From positions 110,234-174,233 of the forward strand of contig NZ_KE384408.1 of NCBI RefSeq assembly GCF_000425625.1: a DNA stretch of 64,000 nucleotides, written 5' to 3'. Positions 26,628 to 35,348 of the stretch are shown piece by piece. The DNA comes from Stutzerimonas azotifigens DSM 17556. Its GTDB lineage: Bacteria; Pseudomonadota; Gammaproteobacteria; Pseudomonadales; Pseudomonadaceae. Made by a program: the position numbers and the translations under genes. The notes under the pieces are model-generated. The model had not been told where the DNA came from and searched no databases. It worked only from the letters and a program-made list of their open reading frames with translations. Positions within the stretch are counted from its first letter, which is position 1; every line of letters starts with the position of its first letter.

Positions 26628-27869
26628 GCCGAGGATCATCAGGGCGAAGAGTTTTTCCTGCAGGGTTTTCGCCTGGCCCAGGCGGTACTCGATCAGCGGC
26701 GTGGCCTTGTAGTCCAGGACCACGAAGTCGGCGTCCTTGCCCGGCTGCAGGTTGCCGATGCGGTCGTCCAGGTACAGCGCGCGCGCGCCGCCCAGGGTGG
26801 CGAGGTAGAGCGCCTTGAATGCATCGAGCTTCTGACCCTGCAGCTGCAGCACCTTGTACGCCTCGTTCAGGCTCACGAGCTGCGAGAAGCTGGTGCCGCC
26901 GCCCACGTCCGTGCCCAGCCCCACGCGCACGCCGAAGCCTTCCACCTTGGCCAGGTCGAACAGGCCGCTGCCGAGGAACAGGTTGGAGGTGGGGCAGAAC
27001 GACACCGCCGACCCGGTCTCGCCGAGGCGCTTGCATTCGTCATCGCACAGGTGGATGCCGTGGGCAAACACCGAGCGCGGGCCGATCAGGCCGTGGTGGT
27101 CGTAGACGTCCAGGTAGCCCTTGCGCTCGGGGAACAGTTCCTTGACCCATTCGACCTCCTGCCTGTTCTCGGAGATGTGGGTGTGCATGTAGAGGTCGGG
27201 AAATTCGGCGAACAGCTTGCCGGCCAGGGTGAGCTGTTCGGGCGTGCTGGTCGGGGCGAAACGCGGCGTGACGGCATAATGCAGGCGGCCCTTGCCGTGC
27301 CAGCGCTCGATCAGCTCGCGGCTGTCGGCATAGCCGGACTCGGCGGTGTCGGTGAGAAACTCCGGCGCGTGGCGATCCATCAGCACCTTGCCGGCGATCA
27401 TCCGCAGGTTGCGCTTCTCGCAAGCCTCGAAGAAGGCATCCACCGACTGCTTGTGCACCGTGCCGAACACCAGCGCGGTGGTGGTGCCGTTGCGCAGCAG
27501 CTCGCCGAGGAACAGCTCGGCCTGCTCGCGGGCGTGCGCCATGTCGCTGAAGCGGCCTTCGTTGGGGAAGGTGTAGGTCTCCAGCCAGTCGAGCAGCTGG
27601 GTTCCGTAGGAACCGATCACGCCCACCTGCGGGTAATGGATATGGGTATCGATGAAGCCGGGGGTGATCAGCGCGTCCGGGTAGTGCTGCACCTCGACGC
27701 CGGCCAGGCGCGGCAGCAACTGCTCGGCCGCGCCGATCTCGGCGATGGTGCCGTCCTCGACCACCAGCACGCCGTCCTCGAAATATTCGTAGGACGCCTC
27801 GACGCCGACCTCGCGGGGGTCGGCCAGGCAGTGGAGCAGGGCGGCACGGTAGGCTTTGCGTTGGGACAT
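26571..27869 (-). CDS. guaD: Guanine deaminase (amidohydrolase type)
   Basis: A 432-residue zinc amidohydrolase converting guanine to xanthine and ammonia. The metal and active site motifs are complete: GFIDTHIHYPQ, HTHISENRQEVEWV, FAHGIHL and GLGTDVGGGTSFSQ, plus the substrate-binding SFCPTSNLFLGSGLFD. Length and order match GuaD. It is 126 bases downstream of xdhC on the same strand, with a dispersed repeat between. Its 3' end has been duplicated downstream. Confidence 0.97.
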   Translation of the reverse strand: MSQRKAYRAALLHCLADPREVGVEASYEYFEDGVLVVEDGTIAEIGAAEQLLPRLAGVEVQHYPDALITPGFIDTHIHYPQVGVIGSYGTQLLDWLETYTFPNEGRFSDMAHAREQAELFLGELLRNGTTTALVFGTVHKQSVDAFFEACEKRNLRMIAGKVLMDRHAPEFLTDTAESGYADSRELIERWHGKGRLHYAVTPRFAPTSTPEQLTLAGKLFAEFPDLYMHTHISENRQEVEWVKELFPERKGYLDVYDHHGLIGPRSVFAHGIHLCDDECKRLGETGSAVSFCPTSNLFLGSGLFDLAKVEGFGVRVGLGTDVGGGTSFSQLVSLNEAYKVLQLQGQKLDAFKALYLATLGGARALYLDDRIGNLQPGKDADFVVLDYKATPLIEYRLGQAKTLQEKLFALMILGDDRAVRETFAAGCSVHRR

Positions 27870-27995
27870 GATGGTTCTCGTCAGGTTTTTGTCTGGCTTG
27901 GGGGCGGGCCGATGGCCCGCCGTCGCCGCGAGGGCGCGCCTCCCACAAGGCGGCAAGGGACCCTGTGGGAGGCCCGACCTCGGGGCGATGTTCGC

Positions 27996-28826
27996 TCAGC
28001 TGCGGCGCGAGGCCGGCAGCAGCTGGGTGACGCCGGCGCCGCCCTGGTGCTTTTCGCCGAAGTCGGCGTTGTAGGTGGCGATGATCTCGCCGGCGATGGA
28101 CACGGCGATCTCCACCGGCAGCTTGCCCTTCACGTCCGGCAGGCCCATCGGGCAGCGCATGCGCTGCAGGGCTTCGGGCTGGAAGCCGCGGTCGCGCAGG
28201 CGGTGCTCGAACTTGACGCGCTTGGTCTTCGAGCCGATCAGGCCGAAGTAGGTGAAGTCGTCGCGCGCCAAGATCGCCGCGGTGAGTTCCAGGTCCAGCG
28301 GGTGGTTGTGGGTCATGACGATGAAGTAGCTGCCCGGCGGCATGCTCGCCACCTCGTCGACCACTTCCTCGCTGACCACCTTCTGCACGCCGCGCGGGAT
28401 CTGCCCGGGGAACTCGTCCTCGCGCGAATCGATCCAGCGCACCTGGCAGGGCAGGCCGGCGAGCAGCGGCACCAGCGCGCGGCCGACGTGGCCGGCGCCG
28501 AACACGGCGATGCGCGCCTGCGGCTGGCCCATCGGCTCGAGCAGTACCACCGCGGCGCCGCCGCAGCACTGGCCGAGGCTGGCGCCCAGCGAGAAGCGCT
28601 CCAGGCGGGTCTCGCGGGTGCGGCTTTCCAGCATCTCGCGGGCGATCTGCTGGACCCTGTATTCCAGATGGCCGCCGCCGATGGTGTCGTACAGCCGGGC
28701 GCGGCTGACCACCATCTTCGAACCGGCGTTGCGCGGGGTGGAGCCACGCTCCTCAACGATGGTGACCAGAACGCAGGGTTCGCCCTGCTGCTGCAGTTCG
28801 GCCAGGGCGTCGATCCATGTGATCAT
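27996..28826 (-). CDS. xdhC: Xanthine dehydrogenase accessory protein
   Basis: A 276-residue XdhC protein, which binds the molybdenum cofactor, helps add its sulfido ligand and inserts it into xanthine dehydrogenase. Features: CVLVTIVEERGSTPRNAGSK, TIGGGHLEYR, GQCCGGAAVVL, and a Rossmann segment RIAVFGAGHVGRALVPLLA; YFGLIGSKTK lies near the C terminus. ATG 28826 has GGAGAA 8 bases upstream. It may also serve the second molybdenum hydroxylase at 46-50 kb, which has no XdhC of its own. Confidence 0.96.
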   Translation of the reverse strand: MITWIDALAELQQQGEPCVLVTIVEERGSTPRNAGSKMVVSRARLYDTIGGGHLEYRVQQIAREMLESRTRETRLERFSLGASLGQCCGGAAVVLLEPMGQPQARIAVFGAGHVGRALVPLLAGLPCQVRWIDSREDEFPGQIPRGVQKVVSEEVVDEVASMPPGSYFIVMTHNHPLDLELTAAILARDDFTYFGLIGSKTKRVKFEHRLRDRGFQPEALQRMRCPMGLPDVKGKLPVEIAVSIAGEIIATYNADFGEKHQGGAGVTQLLPASRRS

Positions 28827-28890
28827 CTGTCGTTCTCCGATGCCCGGTGGGCATGCGATCGTTCGTGTCATCGGTGGCGGCGGCGGATCT

Positions 28891-28947
28891 GGTGGGCTGA
28901 AGCCCACCCTACGGGCCGGTCACTCGTAGGGTGGGCTTCAGCCCACC
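28891..28947. repeat. Inverted pair of GGTGGGCTGAAGCCCACC hairpins
   Basis: Two head-to-head copies (28891-28912 and 28926-28947) lie between xdhB and xdhC, and can fold singly or as one long stem. They may lower expression of xdhC and guaD relative to xdhAB. Confidence 0.8.
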
Positions 28948-28954
28948 ATTGAGA

Positions 28955-31351
28955 TCAGGCCGGTGTGGTTTCCGTTGCCGTGACGGCAGCAGCGGTCCGC
29001 TTCAGTTTTCGCATTTGCTCCACGCCCCAGAGCACCCGCTCGGGCGTGGCCGGCGCGTCGATCTGCGGCTGGACCCGGTAGTCGGCCAGGCTGGCCACCG
29101 CATCCTTGATCGCGCACCAGACCGAGATGCCGAGCATGAACGGCGGCTCGCCCACGGCCTTGGAGTGGAATACCGTGTCCTCGGGGTTCTTGCGGTTCTC
29201 CACCAGCCTGACCCGCAGGTCCAGCGGCATGTCGGCCACCGCCGGGATCTTGTAGCTGGCCGGGCCGCTGGTCATCAGCTTGCCCTTGTCGTTCCACACC
29301 AGCTCTTCCATGGTCAGCCAGCCCAGGCCCTGGACGAAGCCGCCCTCGACCTGGCCGATGTCGATGGCCGGGTTCAGCGAGGCGCCGACGTCATGCAGGA
29401 TGTCGCTGCGCAGCATGCGGTACTCGCCGGTCAGGGTGTCGACGATCACTTCCGCGCAGGCCACGCCGTAGGCGTAGTAGTAGAACGGCCGGCCGCGCGC
29501 CTTGTCGCGGTCGTAGTAGATCTTCGGCGTGCGGTAGAAGCCGGTGGCCGACAGCGAGACCTGGCCGAAGTAGGCCTGCTGGATCAGCGTCTCGAAGGCG
29601 ACGTACTGGTCACGGATGCGCACCTGGCCGTTCCTGAATTCCACGTCCTCGGGCGTGACGTTCCAGTGCCGCGCGGCGAATTCGATCAGCCGCTGCTTGA
29701 TGGTCTGCGCGGCGTTCTGCGCCGCCTTGCCGTTCAGGTCGGCGCCGCTGGAGGCCGCGGTCGGCGAGGTGTTGGGCACCTTGTCGGTGTTGGTCGCGGT
29801 GATCTGGATGCGCTCGATATCGACCTGGAACACCTCGGCCACCACCTGCGCGACCTTGGTGTTCAGGCCCTGGCCCATCTCGGTGCCGCCGTGGTTCAGG
29901 TGGATGCTGCCATCGGTGTAGACGTGGATCAGCGCGCCGGCCTGGTTGAGGAAGCTGGCGGTGAAGCTGATGCCGAACTTCACCGGGGTCAGCGCCAGGC
30001 CCTTCTTCAGCACGGGGTTCTGCTCGTTGAACGCGCGGATTTCGGCGCGGCGTTTGGCGTACTCGGCGCTGGCCTCCAGCTCGGCGGTCATTTCCTCGAG
30101 CATGTTGTGCTCGACGGTCTGGTAGTAGTGCGTGACGTTGCGCTCGTCCTTGCCGTAGTAGTTGGCCTTGCGCACCTCCAGCGGGTCCTTGCCGAGTTCG
30201 CGGGCGATGGCGTCCATGACCTCCTCGATGGCGACCATCCCCTGCGGACCGCCGAAGCCACGGTAGGCGGTGTTGGAGGCGGTGTGGGTCTTGCAGCGGT
30301 GGCCGTGGATCAGCGCGTCGCCGAGGTAGTAGGCGTTGTCGGCGTGGAACATGGCGCGGTCGACGATGGAGCCGGAAAGGTCCGGCGAGTAGCCGCAGTT
30401 GCCGGCCAGGTCCATGCGGATGCCGTGCAGGCGGCCGTCATCGTCGAAGCCGACTTCGTACTCGACGTAGAAGGGGTGGCGCTTGCCGGTCATGGTCATG
30501 TCTTCCATGCGCGGCAGGCGCATCTTGGTCGGACGGCCGGTCAGCCGCGCGATCACCGCGCACAGGCAGGCCGGGCCGGCGGCCTGGGTTTCCTTGCCGC
30601 CGAAGCCGCCGCCCATGCGGCGCATGTCGATGACGATCCGGTTCATCGGCACGCCGAGCACCTCGGCCACCAGCTTCTGTACCTCGGTGGGGTTCTGCGT
30701 CGAGGTGTAGACGATCATGCCGCCGTCCTCGGTGGGCATCACCGAGGAGACCTGCGTCTCCAGGTAGAAGTGCTCCTGGCCGCCGATGTGCAGCGTGCCG
30801 CTCAGTCGGCGCGGCGCGGCGGCCAGCGCCGCCTCGGCGTCGCCGCGCTGATGGGTGTGGCTGTCGAGCACGAAATGCTTCTTGCGCAGGGCCTCGACCA
30901 CGTCGAGCACCGGTTCCAGGTCCTCGTACTCGATGATCGCCGCCATGGCCGCCTGGCGCGCGGTCTCCAGGCTGTCCGCGGCGACCGCGACCACCGGCTG
31001 GCCGACGTACTCGACCTTGCCGTCGGCGAGCAGCGGATCGCCCGGGGCGACCGGGCCGATGTCCAGCTGGCCGGGCACGTCGCGGCTGGTGATGGCGATG
31101 GCCACGCCGGGAATGGCGTAGCAGGGCGAGGTGTCGATCTTCAGGATGCGCGCATGGGCGCGGTCGCTGGTGCGGGCGTAGACGTGCAGCTGGTTGGGGA
31201 ACTCCAGGCGGTCGTCGACGTAGACCGCCTCGCCGCTGACGTGCTTGGGCGCGCTGTCGTGCCTCACGCTCCTGCCCACGCCGGTGACCAGCTCCTGTTT
31301 GAACAGGGCGGCGATCTCTTCCTGGGTCTTGACGGTGGCGTGGTTAGACAT
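28955..31351 (-). CDS. xdhB: Xanthine dehydrogenase, molybdenum-binding subunit
   Basis: A 798-residue large subunit oxidising hypoxanthine to xanthine and xanthine to urate. It has the Moco motifs MGGGFGGKETQAAG, NTAYRGFGGPQG, GGTEMGQGLNTKVAQ and the catalytic glutamate in KAVGEPPFMLGISVW. The substrate arginine/glutamate neighbourhood (EDMTMTGKRHPF) is as in bacterial XdhB. It overlaps xdhA by 8 bases, so translation is coupled. XdhAB is an alpha2beta2 cytoplasmic enzyme using NAD+. Confidence 0.97.
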   Translation of the reverse strand: MSNHATVKTQEEIAALFKQELVTGVGRSVRHDSAPKHVSGEAVYVDDRLEFPNQLHVYARTSDRAHARILKIDTSPCYAIPGVAIAITSRDVPGQLDIGPVAPGDPLLADGKVEYVGQPVVAVAADSLETARQAAMAAIIEYEDLEPVLDVVEALRKKHFVLDSHTHQRGDAEAALAAAPRRLSGTLHIGGQEHFYLETQVSSVMPTEDGGMIVYTSTQNPTEVQKLVAEVLGVPMNRIVIDMRRMGGGFGGKETQAAGPACLCAVIARLTGRPTKMRLPRMEDMTMTGKRHPFYVEYEVGFDDDGRLHGIRMDLAGNCGYSPDLSGSIVDRAMFHADNAYYLGDALIHGHRCKTHTASNTAYRGFGGPQGMVAIEEVMDAIARELGKDPLEVRKANYYGKDERNVTHYYQTVEHNMLEEMTAELEASAEYAKRRAEIRAFNEQNPVLKKGLALTPVKFGISFTASFLNQAGALIHVYTDGSIHLNHGGTEMGQGLNTKVAQVVAEVFQVDIERIQITATNTDKVPNTSPTAASSGADLNGKAAQNAAQTIKQRLIEFAARHWNVTPEDVEFRNGQVRIRDQYVAFETLIQQAYFGQVSLSATGFYRTPKIYYDRDKARGRPFYYYAYGVACAEVIVDTLTGEYRMLRSDILHDVGASLNPAIDIGQVEGGFVQGLGWLTMEELVWNDKGKLMTSGPASYKIPAVADMPLDLRVRLVENRKNPEDTVFHSKAVGEPPFMLGISVWCAIKDAVASLADYRVQPQIDAPATPERVLWGVEQMRKLKRTAAAVTATETTPA

Positions 31352-32795
31352 ACGCGGTAACCCTCGTCTCGTAGGCCGGCGCTTGCAGTTCGAGGAAGCA
31401 CTTGCGCAGCAGGTTCTGGGCGGTCAGCAGGCGGTATTCGCGGCTGGCGCGGAAGTCGGTCAGCGGGGTGAAGTCGCGGGCCAGCGCCTCGCAGGCTTCC
31501 TCCACCACGCCGGGGTACCAGGCGGCGCCGAGCAGCGCCTGCTCGCAGGCGGCCGCGCGCTTGGGAATCGCGGCCATGCCGCCGAAGGCGATGCGCGCGC
31601 TCTGCACGGTGCCATCCTCCACCACCAGGTTGAACGCGGCGCAGACGGCGGAGATGTCGTCGTCCAGTCGCTTGGACACCTTGTAGGCGCGGAACGCCTG
31701 GTTGCCGCGCGGCCGCGGCACGATGATCTTCTCGATGAATTCGCCTTCCTGGCGCGCGGTGACCTTGTAGTCGATGAAATAGTCTTCCAGCGCCAGCGTG
31801 CGCGTGGCCTTGCCCTGGCGCAGCACGATCTGCGCGCCGAGGGCGATCAGTAGCGGCGGCGAGTCGCCGATGGGCGAGGCGTTGCCGATGTTGCCGCCGA
31901 GCGTGCCCTGGTTGCGGATCTGCAGCGAGGCGAAGCGCTGCAGCAGCTCGCCGAAGTCCGGGTAGTCGGCGGCGAGCGCGGCATGGCAGTCGGTCAGCGC
32001 GGTGGCGGCGCCGATCTCGATGGCATCCTCGGTGACCACCACCTGCTTCATCTCCTCGACGTGGCCGACGTAGATCATCACCGGCAGCTCGCGGTGGAAC
32101 TGGGTGACTTCCAGCGCCAGGTCGGTGCCGCCGGCGAGCAGGCGGGCGTCCGGGGTGGCGGCGTAGAGGTCGGCCAGGTCGGCCACGGTGAGGGGCAGCA
32201 GGCAGCGCTTGTCGCCGCTGTTGAGCTCGGCCATCTGGCGAGGGGCGATGGCCTTGAGCCGGGCAATGGTATCGGCCTCGGCGGCGTCGAACTGGTCCGG
32301 CCGCTTTGCGCAGCAGGACTGCTCGGCGGCCTCGAGGATCGGCCGGTAGCCGGTGCAGCGGCACAGGTTGCCGGCCAGCGCCTCGTGCGCCTGGGCCTTG
32401 TCCGCGCCCGCCGCATTCTTCTGCAGGGCGAACAGGCTCATGACGAATCCGGGGGTGCAGAAGCCGCACTGCGAGCCGTGGCAGTCGACCATCGCCTGCT
32501 GCACCTGATGCAGTTGGGCATCGTGCTTGAGATCCTCGACGGTGATCAGCTGCTTGCCGTGCAGCGACGAGACGAAGGTCAGGCAGCTGTTCAGGGTACG
32601 GTAGCGGATGCGTTCGGCGCCCGCCGGTCCGGTGAGTTCGCCGACCACCACGGTGCAGGCACCGCAGTCGCCGGAGGCGCAGCCCTCCTTGGTGCCGGTC
32701 TTGCCCAGGTGCTCGCGCAGGTAGTTGAGCACCGTGACGTTGGGGTCGAGCGACTGCTCGGTACGCAGTTCTCGATTGAGTAGAAACTGGATCAA
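31344..32795 (-). CDS. xdhA: Xanthine dehydrogenase, FAD and iron-sulfur subunit
   Basis: A 483-residue subunit passing electrons from molybdenum to NAD+. Plant-type 2Fe-2S motif CASGDCGACTVV, second cluster CGFCTPGFVMSLFA with CRCTGYRPI, then the FAD domain (LLAGGTDLALEVTQ, TLGGNIGNASPIGDSP). I place the start at TTG 32795 because GGAGG lies exactly 8 bases upstream and the protein then begins IQFLLNREL like relatives; a GTG 3 codons earlier directly abuts the GGAGG. The rare TTG start may limit translation. A well-formed promoter with two operators lies upstream. Confidence 0.95.
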   Translation of the reverse strand: MIQFLLNRELRTEQSLDPNVTVLNYLREHLGKTGTKEGCASGDCGACTVVVGELTGPAGAERIRYRTLNSCLTFVSSLHGKQLITVEDLKHDAQLHQVQQAMVDCHGSQCGFCTPGFVMSLFALQKNAAGADKAQAHEALAGNLCRCTGYRPILEAAEQSCCAKRPDQFDAAEADTIARLKAIAPRQMAELNSGDKRCLLPLTVADLADLYAATPDARLLAGGTDLALEVTQFHRELPVMIYVGHVEEMKQVVVTEDAIEIGAATALTDCHAALAADYPDFGELLQRFASLQIRNQGTLGGNIGNASPIGDSPPLLIALGAQIVLRQGKATRTLALEDYFIDYKVTARQEGEFIEKIIVPRPRGNQAFRAYKVSKRLDDDISAVCAAFNLVVEDGTVQSARIAFGGMAAIPKRAAACEQALLGAAWYPGVVEEACEALARDFTPLTDFRASREYRLLTAQNLLRKCFLELQAPAYETRVTAYV

Positions 32796-32839
32796 GAGAG
32801 ACACCTCCGGATGTTCTTGTTCTCGGCAGCTGGGAAAGC

Positions 32840-32868
32840 AATCTAGTCGTACCTGACTTTTGGGTCAA
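32840..32868 (-). promoter_or_regulatory. xdhA sigma-70 promoter
   Basis: On the minus strand TTGACC (32863-32868), a 17-base spacer and TAGATT (32840-32845). The start would be near 32833, giving a leader of about 38 bases. The -35 is part of the palindrome at 32853-32868. Confidence 0.6.
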
Positions 32869-32890
32869 TAAAAATTGACTGAAAAGTCAA
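32853..32890. promoter_or_regulatory. Tandem RutR-like palindromes at the xdhA promoter
   Basis: CTGACT-TTTG-GGTCAA (32853-32868) and TTGACT-GAAA-AGTCAA (32875-32890) are two 16-base palindromes 22 bases apart, about two helical turns. The first overlaps the -35 and spacer; the second is directly upstream. Paired binding of a TetR dimer is likely. Confidence 0.6.
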
Positions 32891-32974
32891 GTTGTCGGGC
32901 GAGCGCCTTCCGTGGCGCCTGTTTTCCATGCGATTGCTCCCGCCGTGGCGAGACCGGGCAAATTCCAGTTTGGC

Positions 32975-33946
32975 TCAGGCCGTGGCCGGCGAGGCCTCGC
33001 GCCGATAGGCGTAGGTCTCGGCGAAGCGCGACAGCATGTAGGCGCTGCAGGTGGTTTCCGGGTACCTGGGCGGGTTGTCCGGGCCCTGGCAGCCGGGCAG
33101 GCAGCTGATGACGGTGTCGGGATTCGGCTCGGCGAAGAACGGCATCGAGTAGCGGTCGACGCCCAGCGGGCTGATCACCCGGTGCGGCGTGGACTTGTAA
33201 CGGTCGTTGCTCCAGCGCGCCATCATGTCGCCGATGTTGACTACGTAGGTGCCCTCGATCGGCGGCGCGTCGATCCATTCGCCGCGTACGTTCTGCACCT
33301 GCAGCCCGCCGGCCTGGTCCTGGTAGAGCAGGGTGACGCAGCCGTAGTCGGTGTGCGCGCCGGCGCCCTGCTGGTCGACCCTGGAGGCGGTGCTGCGCGG
33401 CGGGTAGTGGATCATGCGGAACACGCTGATGGGCTCGACGAAGCGCTTGTCGAAGAAGTCCTGCTCGACGCCCAGCGCCTCGGCCACGGCGCGCAGCAGG
33501 GTGCAGGCCAGCGCGTGCATGTCCTGGTAGTGCTGCTGCATCAGCGCCTCCCAGCCGGGCAGGTCGGGATGCCGGTTCGGCCCGCGCAGCGGCTTGCCGG
33601 CAAGCACGTCGGGGTGATCGGCCGGCATGTGGAAGCCCATGTCGAAGGTTTCCTTCAGATCGCTCGGCTTGCTCGGATCGAGCTGCTCGGTGGCGACGGC
33701 GCCATAGCCGCGGTGGTGCCTGCTCTGGGTGATGTCGATCTTCAGCTTCTGCTCAGCGGGCAGACCGAAGAAGTGCTCCGCGGCCTCCTTCAGCTGGCGG
33801 ATGCGCTCGGCGCCGATCGGATGGTTGCGGATGTAGAAGAAGCCCCAGTCGCGGCAGGCCGCGTCGATCTGCCGTGCCACCTCGCGCCGGCCGTGTTCGT
33901 CGTCGGCGTAGAGCGGGGCGATGTCGATGATGGGAAGGGTCGTCAT
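32975..33946 (-). CDS. 2-oxoglutarate/Fe(II)-type oxygenase, isopenicillin-N-synthase fold (first of three)
   Basis: A 323-residue non-haem iron oxygenase. The N-terminal DIOX_N region starts LPIIDIAPLYADDEHGRREV; the iron site is H-x-D in GAGAHTDYGCVTLLYQD with the distal histidine in KSTPHRVISP, and the 2-oxoglutarate arginine in DRYSMPFF. The block YVVNIGDMMARWSNDRYKST is shared with fungal thymine-7-hydroxylase, a nucleobase oxygenase of this fold. It lies between the BMP-type binding protein (101 bases upstream) and xdhA. A nucleobase substrate is plausible but unproven. The SD is weak. Confidence 0.9.
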   Translation of the reverse strand: MTTLPIIDIAPLYADDEHGRREVARQIDAACRDWGFFYIRNHPIGAERIRQLKEAAEHFFGLPAEQKLKIDITQSRHHRGYGAVATEQLDPSKPSDLKETFDMGFHMPADHPDVLAGKPLRGPNRHPDLPGWEALMQQHYQDMHALACTLLRAVAEALGVEQDFFDKRFVEPISVFRMIHYPPRSTASRVDQQGAGAHTDYGCVTLLYQDQAGGLQVQNVRGEWIDAPPIEGTYVVNIGDMMARWSNDRYKSTPHRVISPLGVDRYSMPFFAEPNPDTVISCLPGCQGPDNPPRYPETTCSAYMLSRFAETYAYRREASPATA

Positions 33947-33981
33947 TTTGCAGACTCGTGCATGTGCTGTTCGATACCGGG

Positions 33982-34035
33982 CTGGAGGCTGAAAGGCTGG
34001 ACGAAAGAGTGCCTCGTCCAGCCTCGAGCCTCCAG
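33982..34035 (-). repeat. Nested hairpin after the BMP-type gene
   Basis: Nested arms CTGGAGGCT/AGCCTCCAG (outer) and GGCTGGACGA/TCGTCCAGCC (inner) form a strong hairpin just past the stop at 34048. There is no T-tract, so it may attenuate rather than terminate transcription into the oxygenase gene. Related CTGGAGGCTGGACG sequence lies at 40410-40435. Confidence 0.6.
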
Positions 34036-34047
34036 CGGCTTCTCGGG

Positions 34048-35130
34048 TTACTTCGGCAGCTCGGCGTTGATGCCCTGCACGTAGTAGTTCATCGAGGCCA
34101 GCTCGGCGTTGCTCGCGGTGGCGCCTTCGGCGATGCGCACGGTGCCGGACTGGTCCTTGATCGGGCCGGTGAAGGGGTGGAACTCGCCGCTCCTGATGCT
34201 GGCGATGATCTGCTCCGCCTCGGCCTTCACGTCGGCCGGTACCAGGTCGCTGATCGGCAGGCTGATGGTGTCCTCGGCCAGGCCGCCCCAGAAATCCTGC
34301 GGCTGCCAGGTGCCGTCGATCACGGCCTTGGCCGACTTGGCGTAGTGCGGGCCCCAGTCGTTGACGATCGAGGTCAGTACCGCCTTCGGGCCGAAGTGGG
34401 CCATGTCCGAAGCGTAGCCGACCGAGTAGACGCCGCGGCGCTCGGCGGCCTGGATCGGCGCCGGGCTGTCGGTGTGCTGGAACACCACGTCGACGCCCTG
34501 GTCGATCAGCGCGTTGGCGGCGTCGGCTTCCTTGCCCGGGTCGAACCAGGAGTTGACCCACACCACCTTGATCTCGGTGCCGGGGTTGTACTTGTCCAGC
34601 GCCAGCTGGATGGAGTTGATGTCGCGGATGACTTCCGGGATCGGGAAGGAGGCGATGTAGCCGACCTTCTTGGTCTTGGTCATCTTCGCCGCCAGGAAGC
34701 CACCGACGTAGCGGCCCTCATAGGAGCGCGACAGGTAGGTGCCGAGGTTCTTGTCCTGCTTGTAACCGGTGGCGTGCTCGAACGTCACCTTGGGGAACTG
34801 CTTGGCCACTTTGACCGTCGGGTTCATGTAACCGAAGGACGTGGTGAAGATCAGGTCGTAGCCGCCCTTGGCCATGTTGCGGATCACGCGCTCGGCGTCG
34901 GCGCCCTCGGCGACGTTCTCGACGAAGGTGGTCTCGACCTGGTCGCCCAGTTCCTTTTCCACGTACTGGCGGCCCATCTCGTGCTGGTAGGTCCAGCCGT
35001 GATCGCCGATCGGGCCGACGTAGACGAAGCCGATCTTCAGCGGATCGGCCGCGGCAGCGGTGAGTGCGGTGCTGAATCCGATCGCCGCGGCGAGACCGCG
35101 AAGGAGGGATTTCCTCGTGTTGCTCTGCAT
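34048..35130 (-). CDS. BMP-family ABC substrate-binding protein (nucleoside type)
   Basis: A 360-residue periplasmic binding protein of the BMP/PnrA family, which bind purine nucleosides. A signal peptide covers about residues 1-28 (GLAAAIGFSTALTAAAA); no lipobox cysteine is present, so it is soluble rather than a lipoprotein. Mature features: IGFVYVGPIGDHGWTYQHEM, FTTSFGYMNPTVKVA, VVFQHTDSPAPIQAAERRGV and SIVNDWGPHY. Its ATPase and permeases are at 39461-43129, separated by plus-strand genes, but the two units share an unusual promoter design. AGGAG precedes the ATG. Confidence 0.93.
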   Translation of the reverse strand: MQSNTRKSLLRGLAAAIGFSTALTAAAADPLKIGFVYVGPIGDHGWTYQHEMGRQYVEKELGDQVETTFVENVAEGADAERVIRNMAKGGYDLIFTTSFGYMNPTVKVAKQFPKVTFEHATGYKQDKNLGTYLSRSYEGRYVGGFLAAKMTKTKKVGYIASFPIPEVIRDINSIQLALDKYNPGTEIKVVWVNSWFDPGKEADAANALIDQGVDVVFQHTDSPAPIQAAERRGVYSVGYASDMAHFGPKAVLTSIVNDWGPHYAKSAKAVIDGTWQPQDFWGGLAEDTISLPISDLVPADVKAEAEQIIASIRSGEFHPFTGPIKDQSGTVRIAEGATASNAELASMNYYVQGINAELPK

Positions 35131-35189
35131 GGGTGTTGCTCCTGGTTTCGTGTTCTTTTGCGTGTCCGCCGTGAGGCTGCTGCTGGATC

Positions 35190-35214
35190 TGCAAAAAACT
35201 GACCAACTGGACAG
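35190..35214 (-). promoter_or_regulatory. Sigma-54-like element overlapping a RutR-like palindrome, BMP-type gene
   Basis: Minus strand: TGGTCAGTTTTTTGCA (35190-35205) has GG and GC ten bases apart as in sigma-54 -24/-12 promoters (consensus TGGCACG-N4-TTGCW; positions 4-6 deviate). The palindrome CTGACC-AACT-GGACAG (35199-35214) covers the -24 half. The same double element is found at 43166-43190 and 57412-57436. Confidence 0.55.
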
Positions 35215-35348
35215 ATACCGGCCGGCCGCGATGGCGCCTGCCGGGCAGGTGCGGGCCGCGGCATGCCATTGATCCGGCGAGGTGCGGCGGGCGGGATTTC
35301 TGCCACAGCTTGGTGCATCCGAACAGTAGGCTTCACGGGGGATTGGTC

